NCBI GenBank assembly: GCA_945956915.1 | Contig: CAMFJH010000013.1 | Location: 1-58,487, forward strand | Direction: 5' to 3' | DNA: 58,487 nt | Origin: an uncultured Francisellaceae bacterium | GTDB lineage: Bacteria > Pseudomonadota > Gammaproteobacteria > UBA6186 > Azoamicaceae | Shown: positions 20,284 to 30,530 of the stretch, one piece after another | Layout: the number at the start of each line of letters is the position of its first letter | Position numbering within the stretch: the first letter of the stretch is position 1 | The notes under the pieces: generated by a model | Seen by the model: only the letters and a program-made list of their open reading frames with translations | Database searches by the model: none | What the model was told of the DNA's origin: nothing | Made by a program: the position numbers and the translations under genes

Positions 20284-21753
20284 TCATAGTGCGGAGCGGC
20301 GAGAGGATATGCGCAAAGTCTGAATCAATGGCTCTATACCCTCTCCCGAATTATTATTAATCCAATCTAAATTCTCAGTTAACTTCCATTGCTTTGCAGT
20401 ATATTTATTACTAGGTTGGCATTTTTTAAATTCCTGCGCTACAAAACGCTGCAATTGAGCGTCTAATTTATAACGCTGGGTGGATTCCATTTCAGCTCCA
20501 CCTTCTGGTTTTGAGGCTTGCATTCCCGCTTGAATGCAAGCCCCTAGCATAAGCGCACGTGTTAGCTGAATATCAATCGCGGGAACCGATTCTCCTGATG
20601 GATCAAAATTCATAGGAAAGCCCCCATTAATAAGCGTAATCTTACCGCCCACTTCAGTACGATACATAACATCTCTACGATTATCTAATTCAACGGTTCC
20701 TTGTGTAATGGCTTTTCTCAAAGAGAAAAATTCTTTATCTTCAGAGGTACAGCTGATAAACTTTTTATCACCTATAGTAACATGTAGAAAATTTGAAAGC
20801 GTATCTTTAAGTGTATCTTTCCCGGTACAACCCAGTATATAGTCTGCTCTTGCTATCACCGTACTGGCATTTTGCGCTCGATATAAATTTTTATGAACTA
20901 ATCCTTGAAAAGCGTCTTTATTTTCATCATAGGCAATTACCGTGTATCCTTTAGATATAAGATAATGCGTCACGCTAGAACCAATAGCACCATTGCCAAT
21001 AACGCCAAAAACAGTGTTTAAATTGATATCTGTACGTTCTCCCAATGCCTTCTGTAGTTTGTCAACAATGGCTTTTACAATTAATGGAGATTCTAAATGA
21101 CGTTTGATAGCACAGGATGCTACTTCAATTAAGGGAAAAGGTAAAGAATTGATAGCTGGGCTATATAACCCTCCTCGTGTTTGTTCAATCCCTGCCATCG
21201 GATATTTAAAGCATAAAGAAGGTGGCATCGTCTCTAAGCTGTGCCCACCTTCATCAATTATAATAATGCGTTTAATACTGCTTTGTTCAATGTTATTGAA
21301 AAAAGAATCCCATACTCGTGAAAGATGAGCACGTAAATGACGTTGGTATTGTCCAGCCGTTTCATAAGCTATGGGTAATTTAAAATATTTAACACCCAGT
21401 TTTTTAAAAAGGTCTTCTGCTTTGATGGAATCGGAGTACCCTTTGCCAGAAAGATATATGTTCTGGGGCTTCGCATTAAAACTTTCAATCAAATATTTAA
21501 AAAGCGGTACATTTGTCTTTAATATGTGTTGCACGCAAAAAAAAGCGGTATCTTCAAAACTGATTATTCCCTTTGCTGCCTCGGCAACAGCTGCAAGCAC
21601 GGACATCTTAGGTATGCATTCAGCCTCTAAGGAAATCATCGATAACTTTAAAGGTGGATTTATCGACAATGGTTCATCTATATATGCAGGTCTAAAAGAA
21701 CTGTCAAGCGATTCTAATTGTGTGCTCATTTCATGAGCATGAGTATTTTTCAT
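20284..21753 (-). CDS. Adenosylhomocysteinase-like NAD-binding protein, catalytic block altered
   Basis: A 489-residue protein with the layout of S-adenosylhomocysteine hydrolase. IIIDEGGHSL (164-172) matches the DDGG loop, GIEQTRGGLYSP (188-199) sits where SAHH has EETTTGV, VIGNGAIGSSV (251-261) is the NAD-binding glycine loop, and GGKITLINGGFPMNF resembles the late ILLAEGRLVNLG region. The SAHH block with catalytic Lys, Asp and Asn (KSKFDN) is replaced by PFPLIEVASCAIKRHLES, so canonical hydrolase chemistry looks unlikely. Either another substrate or an NAD-sensing role is possible. GGGAG lies eight bases before the ATG. Confidence 0.75.
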   Translation of the reverse strand: MKNTHAHEMSTQLESLDSSFRPAYIDEPLSINPPLKLSMISLEAECIPKMSVLAAVAEAAKGIISFEDTAFFCVQHILKTNVPLFKYLIESFNAKPQNIYLSGKGYSDSIKAEDLFKKLGVKYFKLPIAYETAGQYQRHLRAHLSRVWDSFFNNIEQSSIKRIIIIDEGGHSLETMPPSLCFKYPMAGIEQTRGGLYSPAINSLPFPLIEVASCAIKRHLESPLIVKAIVDKLQKALGERTDINLNTVFGVIGNGAIGSSVTHYLISKGYTVIAYDENKDAFQGLVHKNLYRAQNASTVIARADYILGCTGKDTLKDTLSNFLHVTIGDKKFISCTSEDKEFFSLRKAITQGTVELDNRRDVMYRTEVGGKITLINGGFPMNFDPSGESVPAIDIQLTRALMLGACIQAGMQASKPEGGAEMESTQRYKLDAQLQRFVAQEFKKCQPSNKYTAKQWKLTENLDWINNNSGEGIEPLIQTLRISSRRSAL

Positions 21754-21906
21754 CTCCTAATCTCCCTTTTTCTATATCATAATTATTTTTCTTCTAAAAA
21801 TTATAGTAACTGACTACCTTTGATTATGCACAACGCAGAACCACGGCAATTATTATGCCTGAAAATAATTCAGAAAGCACCTCTGGTTTTACTCCCCGTT
21901 TCTGGC

Positions 21907-21956
21907 GGGCAAATCCGCTAGGCAGATTTTGCCCTCGGAATCCGTGGGCAAAAATC
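21907..21956. other. Intergenic element with mutually exclusive stems
   Basis: Three segments can pair in alternative ways: GGGCAAATC (21907-21915), GATTTTGCCC (21925-21934) and GGGCAAAAATC (21946-21956). The middle one can pair with either neighbour. The segment is richer in GC than its flanks and lies between the divergent adenosylhomocysteinase-like gene and the 55-residue ORF. It could be an attenuator-like leader, a small RNA piece or a repeat element. Confidence 0.45.
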
Positions 21957-22040
21957 GGTATAACCAAGCTAGTTATTTTGTTTTTAAATAAGGGTATCAA
22001 GGGTTAAAGGATTAAATATTGAATAAAGGAGCTGCTCTCA

Positions 22041-22208
22041 ATGGCACAAGTCGACAATGGAATAACAAATAAAGGCAATTGCCAAGAAGAAGTCTGTAAT
22101 CAATGCAAAGGAACAATTTTCAATTTTGAGGCGTTAATAAAAACTGAAGAACTTAAGTTATTCCAAGCTATGGAAGATTATTATTTGTCTGTTGGTATAA
22201 TGAAATAA
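22041..22208 (+). CDS. Small Cys-containing ORF, 55 residues
   Basis: A short ORF with a strong ribosome binding site (AGGAG, nine bases before ATG) and a hairpin terminator 38 bases after its stop. The product has three cysteines as C-x4-C-x2-C (CQEEVCNQC at 14-22), followed by an acidic helix. No family recognised. The signal for translation is better than for many larger genes here. It might be a small zinc-binding or regulatory protein, or an independent accessory gene next to the BrnT/BrnA module. Confidence 0.5.
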   Translation: MAQVDNGITNKGNCQEEVCNQCKGTIFNFEALIKTEELKLFQAMEDYYLSVGIMK

Positions 22209-22246
22209 TTTCTTACCAGGGGCATGGCAATTATCGAATTAGCAAG

Positions 22247-22273
22247 AATTAAGTAGGCGTTGCTTAATTTTTT
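22247..22273 (+). terminator. Rho-independent terminator after the 55-residue ORF
   Basis: AATTAAG and CTTAATT form a 7-bp stem around a 9-base loop, followed by more T residues. Confidence 0.55.
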
Positions 22274-22350
22274 ACATTAAGTTAGTTAGTTTATTTATTG
22301 TAAAAAATCCCCCCGCTGCTATTTTAAAGCTGGTAACCTTAAAAAAAATA

Positions 22351-22379
22351 TTGACATGTATATATTTACAATATACACT
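22351..22379 (+). promoter_or_regulatory. brnT promoter with internal dyad
   Basis: TTGACA (22351-22356) and TACACT (22374-22379) are 17 bases apart. An inverted repeat TGTATAT-N7-ATATACA (22357-22377) fills the spacer and enters the -10, a likely operator for autoregulation by the BrnA antitoxin. The predicted start site falls at or very near the brnT ATG at 22386. Confidence 0.6.
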
Positions 22380-22385
22380 AAATTA

Positions 22386-22703
22386 ATGGAAATATTGGCA
22401 CTCGTAGAAAACTGCACTGGTTTTGAATGGGATCATGGCAATTCAGAAAAAAATGTGAATAAACATAATGTTTTATTTTCTGAATGCGAGGAAGTTTTTT
22501 TTAATCAGCCCATTTTATTTTTTTACGACTTGAAGCATTCACAAAATGAACCTAGATATTTCTTGTTGGGGCAAACAGATTCACATAGAAAGTTATTTCT
22601 TGTTTTCACCATTAGAAATCATCTAATTAGAGTCATTTCTGCAAGAGACATGAGTAAAAAGGAGAAAAATCATTATGATTATGAAAAAGAAAAGCATAGC
22701 TAG
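22386..22703 (+). CDS. brnT: BrnT-family ribonuclease toxin
   Basis: A 105-residue BrnT toxin, a RelE-fold ribonuclease of type II toxin-antitoxin modules. Family marks are FEWDHGNSEKNVNKHNVLF near the N-terminus, the central D-x-x-H and EPRYFLLGQT strand, LFLVFTIRNHLIRVISAR, and the closing KKEKNHYDYE. An in-frame ATG at 22356 lies inside the -35 box, so the ATG at 22386 is preferred; it has no clear ribosome binding site and may be close to leaderless. It overlaps brnA by 29 bases. Confidence 0.88.
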   Translation: MEILALVENCTGFEWDHGNSEKNVNKHNVLFSECEEVFFNQPILFFYDLKHSQNEPRYFLLGQTDSHRKLFLVFTIRNHLIRVISARDMSKKEKNHYDYEKEKHS

Positions 22704-23010
22704 TGTGAAAACTGAGTCTGAGAAAAAGCGGGTAAAGAAAAACTTACCTACTTTTAAAACGGAAGCTGAAGAAAAGCGTTTTTGGTTAAAAAATGATTCA
22801 ACTGATTATATCGATTGGGCAGCTGCACAAAGCGTCAAATTTCCAAATTTACAGCCTTCTAAGAAAATTATTTCACTTCGTTTGCCTTCGACATTATTAA
22901 ATGAAATAAAAATATTAGCCAACAAGCGTGATGTGCCTTATCAATCTTTAATCAAGATTTTTCTTGCAGAAAAGGTACAAGCAGAGATCAAACAAGCATC
23001 CGGTTGGTAA
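22675..23010 (+). CDS. brnA: BrnA-family antitoxin
   Basis: A 111-residue antitoxin partner of BrnT. The basic N-terminus precedes TEAEEKRFWLKNDSTDYIDW, a typical BrnA stretch that contacts the toxin. A C-terminal ribbon-helix-helix DNA-binding part follows: KIISLRLPSTLLNEIKILA and the DVPYQSLIKIFLAEKV helix. AGGAG lies ten bases before the ATG. In known modules the BrnT-BrnA complex represses its own promoter, consistent with the dyad upstream of brnT. Confidence 0.88.
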   Translation: MIMKKKSIASVKTESEKKRVKKNLPTFKTEAEEKRFWLKNDSTDYIDWAAAQSVKFPNLQPSKKIISLRLPSTLLNEIKILANKRDVPYQSLIKIFLAEKVQAEIKQASGW

Positions 23011-23017
23011 GATAATC

Positions 23018-23064
23018 ACAGATCTATTTTAAAATTACATTTGGAATTTTTTAAATAGATCTGT
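23018..23064. repeat. 12-bp inverted repeat spanning the brnA-cvpA junction
   Basis: ACAGATCTATTT (23018-23029) and AAATAGATCTGT (23053-23064) are exact reverse complements. The second arm is inside the last codons of cvpA. It may serve as a terminator for both convergent genes, since T and A tracts flank the loop. Confidence 0.55.
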
Positions 23065-23529
23065 AGGGAATTTTTCTTTCATCCATGATGCCATGGGCTG
23101 AAATCTTGGTACCAATTTAGATCCTTGCCAAAGCGGATCATTCTTAAAAGGCGTGGGTTCGGCTAGCATCACCAAAAAAGAAATAACAACAGCCCCTCTG
23201 GCTAAGCCAAATAAAATACCAATCAATCTATCGGTAATACTAAAGCCCGTAAAAGAAATAAGACGCGCTAAGAAGTAACTGATAATACCACCGACAATTA
23301 ATGTACTCAAGGCTAATAAAATAAAAGCCAATAACAGACGCACGCCTTCCATAGAAATACTGGTGAATAAAGCTGCAACCGGTTGGCAATATAAAACACC
23401 CACTACAATCGCCACAACCCAGGTTACCAATGACATGGCCTCACGAACAAAACCTCTGACTATCCCCATGATTACGGATACGACAATCAGTGCTAAAATG
23501 CCATAATCTAGCCAATTTCCAATTTCCAT
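23035..23529 (-). CDS. cvpA: CvpA family membrane protein
   Basis: A 164-residue inner-membrane protein with four predicted helices (about 8-28, 32-50, 63-88, 100-122). CvpA is required for colicin V production in E. coli and affects envelope homeostasis. It follows accD by 15 bases. In many gammaproteobacteria cvpA precedes purF and is near accD and folC; neither folC nor purF is here, and downstream is the brnTA module, so the ancestral cluster appears cut at this point. Confidence 0.88.
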   Translation of the reverse strand: MEIGNWLDYGILALIVVSVIMGIVRGFVREAMSLVTWVVAIVVGVLYCQPVAALFTSISMEGVRLLLAFILLALSTLIVGGIISYFLARLISFTGFSITDRLIGILFGLARGAVVISFLVMLAEPTPFKNDPLWQGSKLVPRFQPMASWMKEKFPTDLFKKFQM

Positions 23530-23544
23530 CCATGCGCTCCCATG

Positions 23545-24396
23545 TTAATGATGTGTTAATTTAGCCAATAATCCAGAAATCGTGGTACCTAAAGATCTTC
23601 TATTAACAATCATGTCAATTGATCCTTTTTCTAGTAAAAATTCACTTTTTTGAAAACCTTCTGGCAATGTTTCTCGAACGGTTTGTTCAATAACCTTAGG
23701 GCCAGCAAACCCTATTAAAGCCTTAGGCTCTGCAATATTAATATCGCCTAACATCGCAAGACTTGCTGAAACACCACCGGTGCAAGGATCTGTCATTACC
23801 GAAATATAGGGTATACCGGCTTCGTGTAAGCGTCCCAATGCACTACTGGTTTTGCCCATTTGCATTAGGGAAATCAGCGATTCCTGCATTCTAGCACCCC
23901 CACTGGTGGCAAAACAGACCAAGGGTATGTGTTGGGATAAACAGGTATTAACCGCTTGCACAAATTTTTCACCCACCACAGCACCCATTGAACCCCCAAT
24001 AAAAGAAAACTCAAAGGCACAAGCCACTAAAGGAACACCATTGAGCTTGCCTTTAAAAACAATTAAAGCATCTGTTTCCCCTGTTGCTTTTTGTGCAGTA
24101 GCCAAGCGATCTTTGTATTTTTTAGTGTCTCTAAATTTTAAACGGTCCTCTGGCAATACGTCCGTTGCTATTTCTTCTCTGCCATCGGCATCCAGAAAAA
24201 AATCTAAACGTTGTCTAGCCGTTAAACGCATATGGTAATCACATTTAGGACAGACATAACAATTTCTATCCAATTCTACCCCAAATAAAAAAGCCATACA
24301 TTCTGGACATTTAGACCATACCCCTTCCGGGATACCCTTTTTTTTATTCGCATCCGTCTTAATTTTCGACGGAAATAATTTTGAAAGCCAACTCAT
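23545..24396 (-). CDS. accD: Acetyl-CoA carboxylase carboxyltransferase subunit beta
   Basis: A 283-residue carboxyltransferase subunit that, with AccA, makes malonyl-CoA for fatty acid synthesis. The N-terminal zinc ribbon has Cys30, Cys33, Cys49 and Cys52 (CPEC...CPKC), with an extra Cys46. The crotonase-like core contains [27 protein letters not shown] and [13 protein letters not shown]. Full length for the family. It lies downstream of truA with a short gap, the order shared by Pseudomonas, Legionella and relatives, but without the trp genes often found between. Confidence 0.96.
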   Translation of the reverse strand: MSWLSKLFPSKIKTDANKKKGIPEGVWSKCPECMAFLFGVELDRNCYVCPKCDYHMRLTARQRLDFFLDADGREEIATDVLPEDRLKFRDTKKYKDRLATAQKATGETDALIVFKGKLNGVPLVACAFEFSFIGGSMGAVVGEKFVQAVNTCLSQHIPLVCFATSGGARMQESLISLMQMGKTSSALGRLHEAGIPYISVMTDPCTGGVSASLAMLGDINIAEPKALIGFAGPKVIEQTVRETLPEGFQKSEFLLEKGSIDMIVNRRSLGTTISGLLAKLTHH

Positions 24397-24433
24397 TTAT
24401 GCACCTTATTCATTCCAAATATTGCTCTTGCTA

Positions 24434-25246
24434 TCATATCGCATTTAGAAACCAAGGGCCTAGCCCTTGTGCAGGCAAAGCAAAATGCTGGGGATACTCT
24501 ACTGTGACTAAATATAGCCCTTTAGGAGAAGCCGTCAAGCCCGCCTTGCGCCTATCTTTGGCTTCTAATACTTCTTTAGCCCATGCGATAGGCGCCAATC
24601 CAGCCCCTATACGCAATAAAACCCCTACCATATTCCTTATCATATGATGTAAAAAAGCATTTGCCTTCACATCAATCACAATTTTATCCTCAAAACGGAT
24701 CACTTGAATGCTGCGCACATCCCGTATTGGGCTCTTGCTTTGACATTGTGCAGCTCTAAAAGAGCTGAAATCATGCTCACCTATCCAGTATTGAGCAGCT
24801 TCGAACATTTTTTGCGCATCTAAAGGCCTATAGTACCAGCTAACATACTGTCTTAACAAACCAGGTCTAATGGCATGGTTGTAAATAACATAACGGTAAC
24901 GACGCCCTATGGCACTGCGCCTTGCATCAAATTCAGCAGGAACGGGCTGTGCCCATAGAATTCTGATGCTGTGTTTTAATTCCGTATTAGTGCCGTATAC
25001 CCAGGCACGCTCCGTTCGTACTGCAGTCGTATCAAAATGCACCACTTGCTGGCAGGCATGTACACCGGTATCCGTACGTCCTGCACAAGTGGTATGAATT
25101 GTGTGACAAGCTACAATACTTAATGCTTTTTCTAATGCTTCTTGCACAGAGCTTAAGTCGGTTTGACGTTGCCAACCATGAAATTCGCTTCCATCATACT
25201 CTAAACCCAAAGCCACTCTCACAACAGGCACGACACTAGAAGACAT
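24434..25246 (-). CDS. truA: tRNA pseudouridine synthase A
   Basis: A 270-residue enzyme that makes pseudouridine at positions 38-40 of many tRNAs. It has the catalytic-Asp motif CAGRTDTGVHA, the start ALGLEYDGSEFHGWQRQ, the FSSFRAAQC region and FLHHMIRNMVG. It overlaps the preceding fimV remnant by 11 bases. Context asd-fimV-truA-accD is conserved in gammaproteobacteria and supports both this call and the fimV one. Confidence 0.96.
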   Translation of the reverse strand: MSSSVVPVVRVALGLEYDGSEFHGWQRQTDLSSVQEALEKALSIVACHTIHTTCAGRTDTGVHACQQVVHFDTTAVRTERAWVYGTNTELKHSIRILWAQPVPAEFDARRSAIGRRYRYVIYNHAIRPGLLRQYVSWYYRPLDAQKMFEAAQYWIGEHDFSSFRAAQCQSKSPIRDVRSIQVIRFEDKIVIDVKANAFLHHMIRNMVGVLLRIGAGLAPIAWAKEVLEAKDRRKAGLTASPKGLYLVTVEYPQHFALPAQGLGPWFLNAI

Positions 25247-25685
25247 GATTCACAGTATCGGCATTGGAAGCCGACTCTTTTTGGATCTGTGTGATTAATT
25301 GAAAGGCTTCATCACCTTCTGCTTCGTTTCCATGAGCCAATACGGTATTTAATAATTGTAAAGCATTGTCAGAATACCCTGCTTCATTATATTGTTTTGC
25401 TAAAGTAAGCATTAAGGATATTTCATTTTTATAGGGAAAATTTTTTGTTTTTATTTGTGCAGCGATAGTCGATTGTCTTCGATTTTTTTTTCTTTTCAAC
25501 CAATATATTGCAGTAAACAACAACAAAAATCCTAATACACCGGCTAATAACCAAAAGTTATTTTCTAAAACTTCGATCGATAAAAGATTGAACTCGGGCG
25601 CAGGAGGAGGCGTAGGAGTGGGTAAAGGCAACTCTAATGATTCTGGAAACCCTTTATTAAATTTGGCAGATTCCGGCAATAACAT
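25236..25685 (-). CDS. Reduced FimV-like protein
   Basis: A 149-residue protein in the position of fimV. A proline-rich stretch (PLPTPTPPPAPE, 20-31) is followed by a membrane helix (about 44-64), a KRKKNRRQ stop-transfer and a cytoplasmic TPR-like part (NEISLMLTLAKQYNEAGYSDNALQLLNTVL), which matches the C-terminal FimV region. FimV proteins are commonly several hundred residues or more, with a periplasmic LysM domain; that part is missing here. No second frame of the missing part is seen nearby, so this is a stable reduced form, not a fresh frameshift. Its role in twitching or polarity is therefore doubtful. Confidence 0.7.
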   Translation of the reverse strand: MLLPESAKFNKGFPESLELPLPTPTPPPAPEFNLLSIEVLENNFWLLAGVLGFLLLFTAIYWLKRKKNRRQSTIAAQIKTKNFPYKNEISLMLTLAKQYNEAGYSDNALQLLNTVLAHGNEAEGDEAFQLITQIQKESASNADTVNHVF

Positions 25686-25707
25686 GATGACGCTCCTTGT
25701 TTAATCT

Positions 25708-26727
25708 TTAAATAAAATAATCATTAACCAGTATTTCGGCTATTTGCACCGCATTCAAAGCAGCACCTTTACGAAGGTTATCAGAGACCACCCATAAATT
25801 TAAGCTTCTAGCTTGAGTAAAATCTTCACGGACACGCCCTACGTATACACCATCGGTACCTGAAGCTTCTGGGATGGGTGTAGGATATTCCAAAGCCTCT
25901 AAATCATCCATTAAAATCACGCCGGGGGCTTCTCTTAATAAATCCCGTGCCATCGCAGCAGTACATTCTCGCTCAGTTTCTATCGTAATGGCTTCTGAAT
26001 GGCCATATAATACAGGTACTCGAACAGCCGTCGCATTCACCATGATATTGGGATCATTAAAAATTTTCTGGGTTTCGTTATGTATCTTCATTTCTTCGCC
26101 AGTATAACCATTTTCTTCAAAAGAGCCGATTTGTGGCAATACATTAAAAGCAATTTGTTTGGGAAAGACTTTAGTCGTAACAGGACGACCATTTAAGAGT
26201 TCCGAGACTTGATCTACCAATTCTGTAACCGCACGCTGTCCTGCACCCGATACCGATTGATAAGTGGCAACATTAATTCGCCTAATGCCAACCGCATCAT
26301 AAATCGGCTTCAAAGCCACGAGCATTTGTATGGTAGAGCAATTTGGATTCGCAATAATATTTTTATATTTATACTCTTGAATTTTATCTGCATTAACTTC
26401 TGGAATAACCAAAGGTATTTCCTCTTCCATTCTAAAATGAGAAGTATTATCAATCACCACACAGCCTGCTTCTACGGCTTTGGGAGCATATTGTGCAGAC
26501 GTTTTGGCACCGGCTGAAAACAAGGCAATTTGCACCTTAGAAAAATCAAAGGTTTCGACATCTAATACCTCACGAGGTCTTTTCTTAAACAGCACGCTAT
26601 TGCCTGCTGAACGATGACTGGCAAGTGGGTATAATTTTCCAACAGGGAACTGACGCTCCTCAAGAATGTTGAGTATGGCTTCTCCCACTGCACCCGTGGC
26701 ACCCAATATTGCTATATCAATTTTCAT
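25708..26727 (-). CDS. asd: Aspartate-semialdehyde dehydrogenase
   Basis: A 339-residue enzyme that reduces aspartyl phosphate to the semialdehyde, a branch-point step for lysine, diaminopimelate, threonine and methionine. The N-terminal NADP fold has GATGAVGE (9-16); the active-site Cys130 is in ANPNCSTIQM; later VSGAGQ and the His in VPVLYGHSEAI are present. Full length. It is upstream of the fimV remnant with a 22-base gap and follows a small membrane protein gene, so asd, fimV, truA and accD are likely one transcript. Confidence 0.96.
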   Translation of the reverse strand: MKIDIAILGATGAVGEAILNILEERQFPVGKLYPLASHRSAGNSVLFKKRPREVLDVETFDFSKVQIALFSAGAKTSAQYAPKAVEAGCVVIDNTSHFRMEEEIPLVIPEVNADKIQEYKYKNIIANPNCSTIQMLVALKPIYDAVGIRRINVATYQSVSGAGQRAVTELVDQVSELLNGRPVTTKVFPKQIAFNVLPQIGSFEENGYTGEEMKIHNETQKIFNDPNIMVNATAVRVPVLYGHSEAITIETERECTAAMARDLLREAPGVILMDDLEALEYPTPIPEASGTDGVYVGRVREDFTQARSLNLWVVSDNLRKGAALNAVQIAEILVNDYFI

Positions 26728-26737
26728 GATGACTTAC

Positions 26738-26929
26738 CTATTTTTTTAATAATACGACGAATAAACCTACAAAGCCGATCAATATCAATGCTAAGATACC
26801 TAAAGTGCCCAAGCTTTTACCCATATTTTCTTTAGAAAATGTTTCTGGAGATTGACGAACGGCCCTGTAGAGCAACCATATCATCAACCCGCCTCCGAGT
26901 AATGCCAATAATGGATTTAAGATTTCCAA
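26738..26929 (-). CDS. Small two-span membrane protein
   Basis: A 63-residue hydrophobic protein with helices at about 6-22 and 40-60, joined by a charged loop (RQSPETFSKENMGKS). No family recognised. It overlaps the end of prmB by 13 bases and precedes asd by 10, so it is embedded in the operon and is probably translated. It may simply be a conserved inner-membrane peptide of unknown role. Confidence 0.7.
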   Translation of the reverse strand: MEILNPLLALLGGGLMIWLLYRAVRQSPETFSKENMGKSLGTLGILALILIGFVGLFVVLLKK

Positions 26930-27798
26930 CGTTTATTTTCTCCCAGTTCTAATAAAAACACGCCATCCCCTCCCCTTTCAAAGCTTAACCAAGTGAAGGG
27001 TATGTCAGGACAAGCCGCTATCAAGGCATCTGCACTATTGCCAACTTCTACAACGAGTATACCGTTGGGGCCTAAATAGCGAGGGGCTTCTTTCAAAATG
27101 CGATATACAATGGCAAGGCCATTATTCCCCGTTTCCAAAGCCAGTTTGGGTTCATAATGATATTCTTCAGGCAAATCTTGATATTCTTGTTCACTGACAT
27201 AAGGTGGATTTGAAATAATAATATCGTAAGTGCCTTTGCATCCCTCAAACAAATCACCCAATATTAAATTAAGCTGTTTTTCTTTTTGGTGTGTTGCAAC
27301 ATTTTTATGGGCGACTTGCAAAGCAAGTTCTGAAATATCCACCGCGTCCACTTCGGTGTTTTGGAAAACATAAGCACAGGCAATCGCAATACAAGCGCTA
27401 CCCGTACACAAATCCAGAATACGCTTAGGCTCACGATCCCCTAACCAAGGTTGAAATTCATGCTCAATCAGTTCTGCTAGGGGGGAACGTGGAATAATGA
27501 CGCGCTCATCCACATAAAAGGGTAGGCCAAAAAACCAAGCAGTGTGACTTAAATATGGGACAGGAATTTTATCATTAATGCGGCGTTCCAATAAGCTCAT
27601 CAAGGTATTTTTTTCTTCTGAACTTAAGGGTCTATCCATCACAGAAGTATCGACATCGGGGGGCAAATGCAGCACATAGGAAGCCAAAGCCACAGCCTCA
27701 TCCCAGGCGTTATCAGTTCCGTGGCCATAATGCAGGTCTGCATCCAATAATAGATGCTCTGCCTCTTCCAAGAATGCGCCTAAGGTTGATATATGCAC
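26917..27798 (-). CDS. prmB: Ribosomal protein L3 glutamine methyltransferase
   Basis: A 293-residue SAM-dependent N5-glutamine methyltransferase. The catalytic IISNPPYV motif and SAM-binding ILDLCTGSACIAIACA are present. The N-terminal helical domain and the stretch YLSHTAWFFGLPFYVDERVIIPRSP fit PrmB, which modifies Gln150 of L3, rather than PrmC, which modifies release factors. prmB is often near aroC and asd in this class. No strong ribosome binding site is evident before the ATG at 27798. Confidence 0.93.
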   Translation of the reverse strand: MHISTLGAFLEEAEHLLLDADLHYGHGTDNAWDEAVALASYVLHLPPDVDTSVMDRPLSSEEKNTLMSLLERRINDKIPVPYLSHTAWFFGLPFYVDERVIIPRSPLAELIEHEFQPWLGDREPKRILDLCTGSACIAIACAYVFQNTEVDAVDISELALQVAHKNVATHQKEKQLNLILGDLFEGCKGTYDIIISNPPYVSEQEYQDLPEEYHYEPKLALETGNNGLAIVYRILKEAPRYLGPNGILVVEVGNSADALIAACPDIPFTWLSFERGGDGVFLLELGENKRWKS

Positions 27799-27991
27799 CC
27801 AAACCTCTTAACTTTGATAGTTGATCTTAAAGCTTAAAAAGATATTGTCTATCATATCCCTAGGGAAAGCAATCAACGCAAATAAGTTAGCTTGCAAGCT
27901 TTTGTGGTTAATTAAATAATGGTTTCGCAAAGCTCTTCTTGTAAACGTTCAATAAGTTAATATCCATTCATGGTTTAAAAGTATAACATTT

Positions 27992-30052
<2,061 letters not shown>

Positions 30053-30128
30053 TCACATTGTATGTCTATTTAGAATTTCAGCATTAAACTCTAAAGTGCT
30101 AACAAACTTACTAAAATACATTCATTTG

Positions 30129-30136
30129 CTATACTT
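30129..30136 (+). promoter_or_regulatory. Sigma-S-like -10 element
   Basis: TGCTATACTT, including CTATACTT, matches the extended -10 preferred by RpoS. It lies about 50 bases before the ATG of the small exported protein. No good -35 is needed or seen. This fits a stress or stationary-phase role for the genes that follow. Confidence 0.5.
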
Positions 30137-30184
30137 CAGCTATTGGTCTTTAAGCTTTTTATTTTTTATTAATAGGAGATAGCA

Positions 30185-30505
30185 ATGAAAAATTTTTTAC
30201 GTAGTATATCTGCTCTGACTTTAGTGAGCATAGGCACAGCCCTCTACGCAGACGCAAAAGTGATGATTATGGAAAAACCTGTTATTTTACAAAAAGATGG
30301 TCAGACCTATATAGTACCAGAAGGCACTAGCAGCACAACCACTTATTACACCTATACAACAGACAGTGGTGAGTTACAATATTGCGCAGTAAGCACCCCC
30401 ACACAATTAATGAGTATTAATGGTACCGTACTTGAAGTCAAAATGAATGGAGCAAGCAAACAAGTAAAATGCTATCCAGCTACTTACTTTGAATTGAGTA
30501 ATTAA
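30185..30505 (+). CDS. Small exported protein
   Basis: A 106-residue protein with a signal peptide (1-22, ending ALYADA). The mature part is rich in Thr, Ser and Tyr and predicted to be beta strand, with two cysteines that could form a disulfide. No family recognised. AGGAG lies upstream of the ATG. A DUF3309-type peptide gene follows after 25 bases and a strong terminator closes the pair, so they form a small operon behind the sigma-S-like element. Confidence 0.75.
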   Translation: MKNFLRSISALTLVSIGTALYADAKVMIMEKPVILQKDGQTYIVPEGTSSTTTYYTYTTDSGELQYCAVSTPTQLMSINGTVLEVKMNGASKQVKCYPATYFELSN

Positions 30506-30530
30506 CAGCACATTTACTTACAGGAGAACC

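Noticed and set aside
21855..22004. 50-codon plus-strand ORF beginning MPENNSES
   Set aside because: No ribosome binding site; it crosses the alternative-pairing element, which explains the sequence constraint better.
22356..22385. Upstream ATG for brnT
   Set aside because: It lies within the -35/-10 region of the likely promoter and adds ten residues absent from the family.
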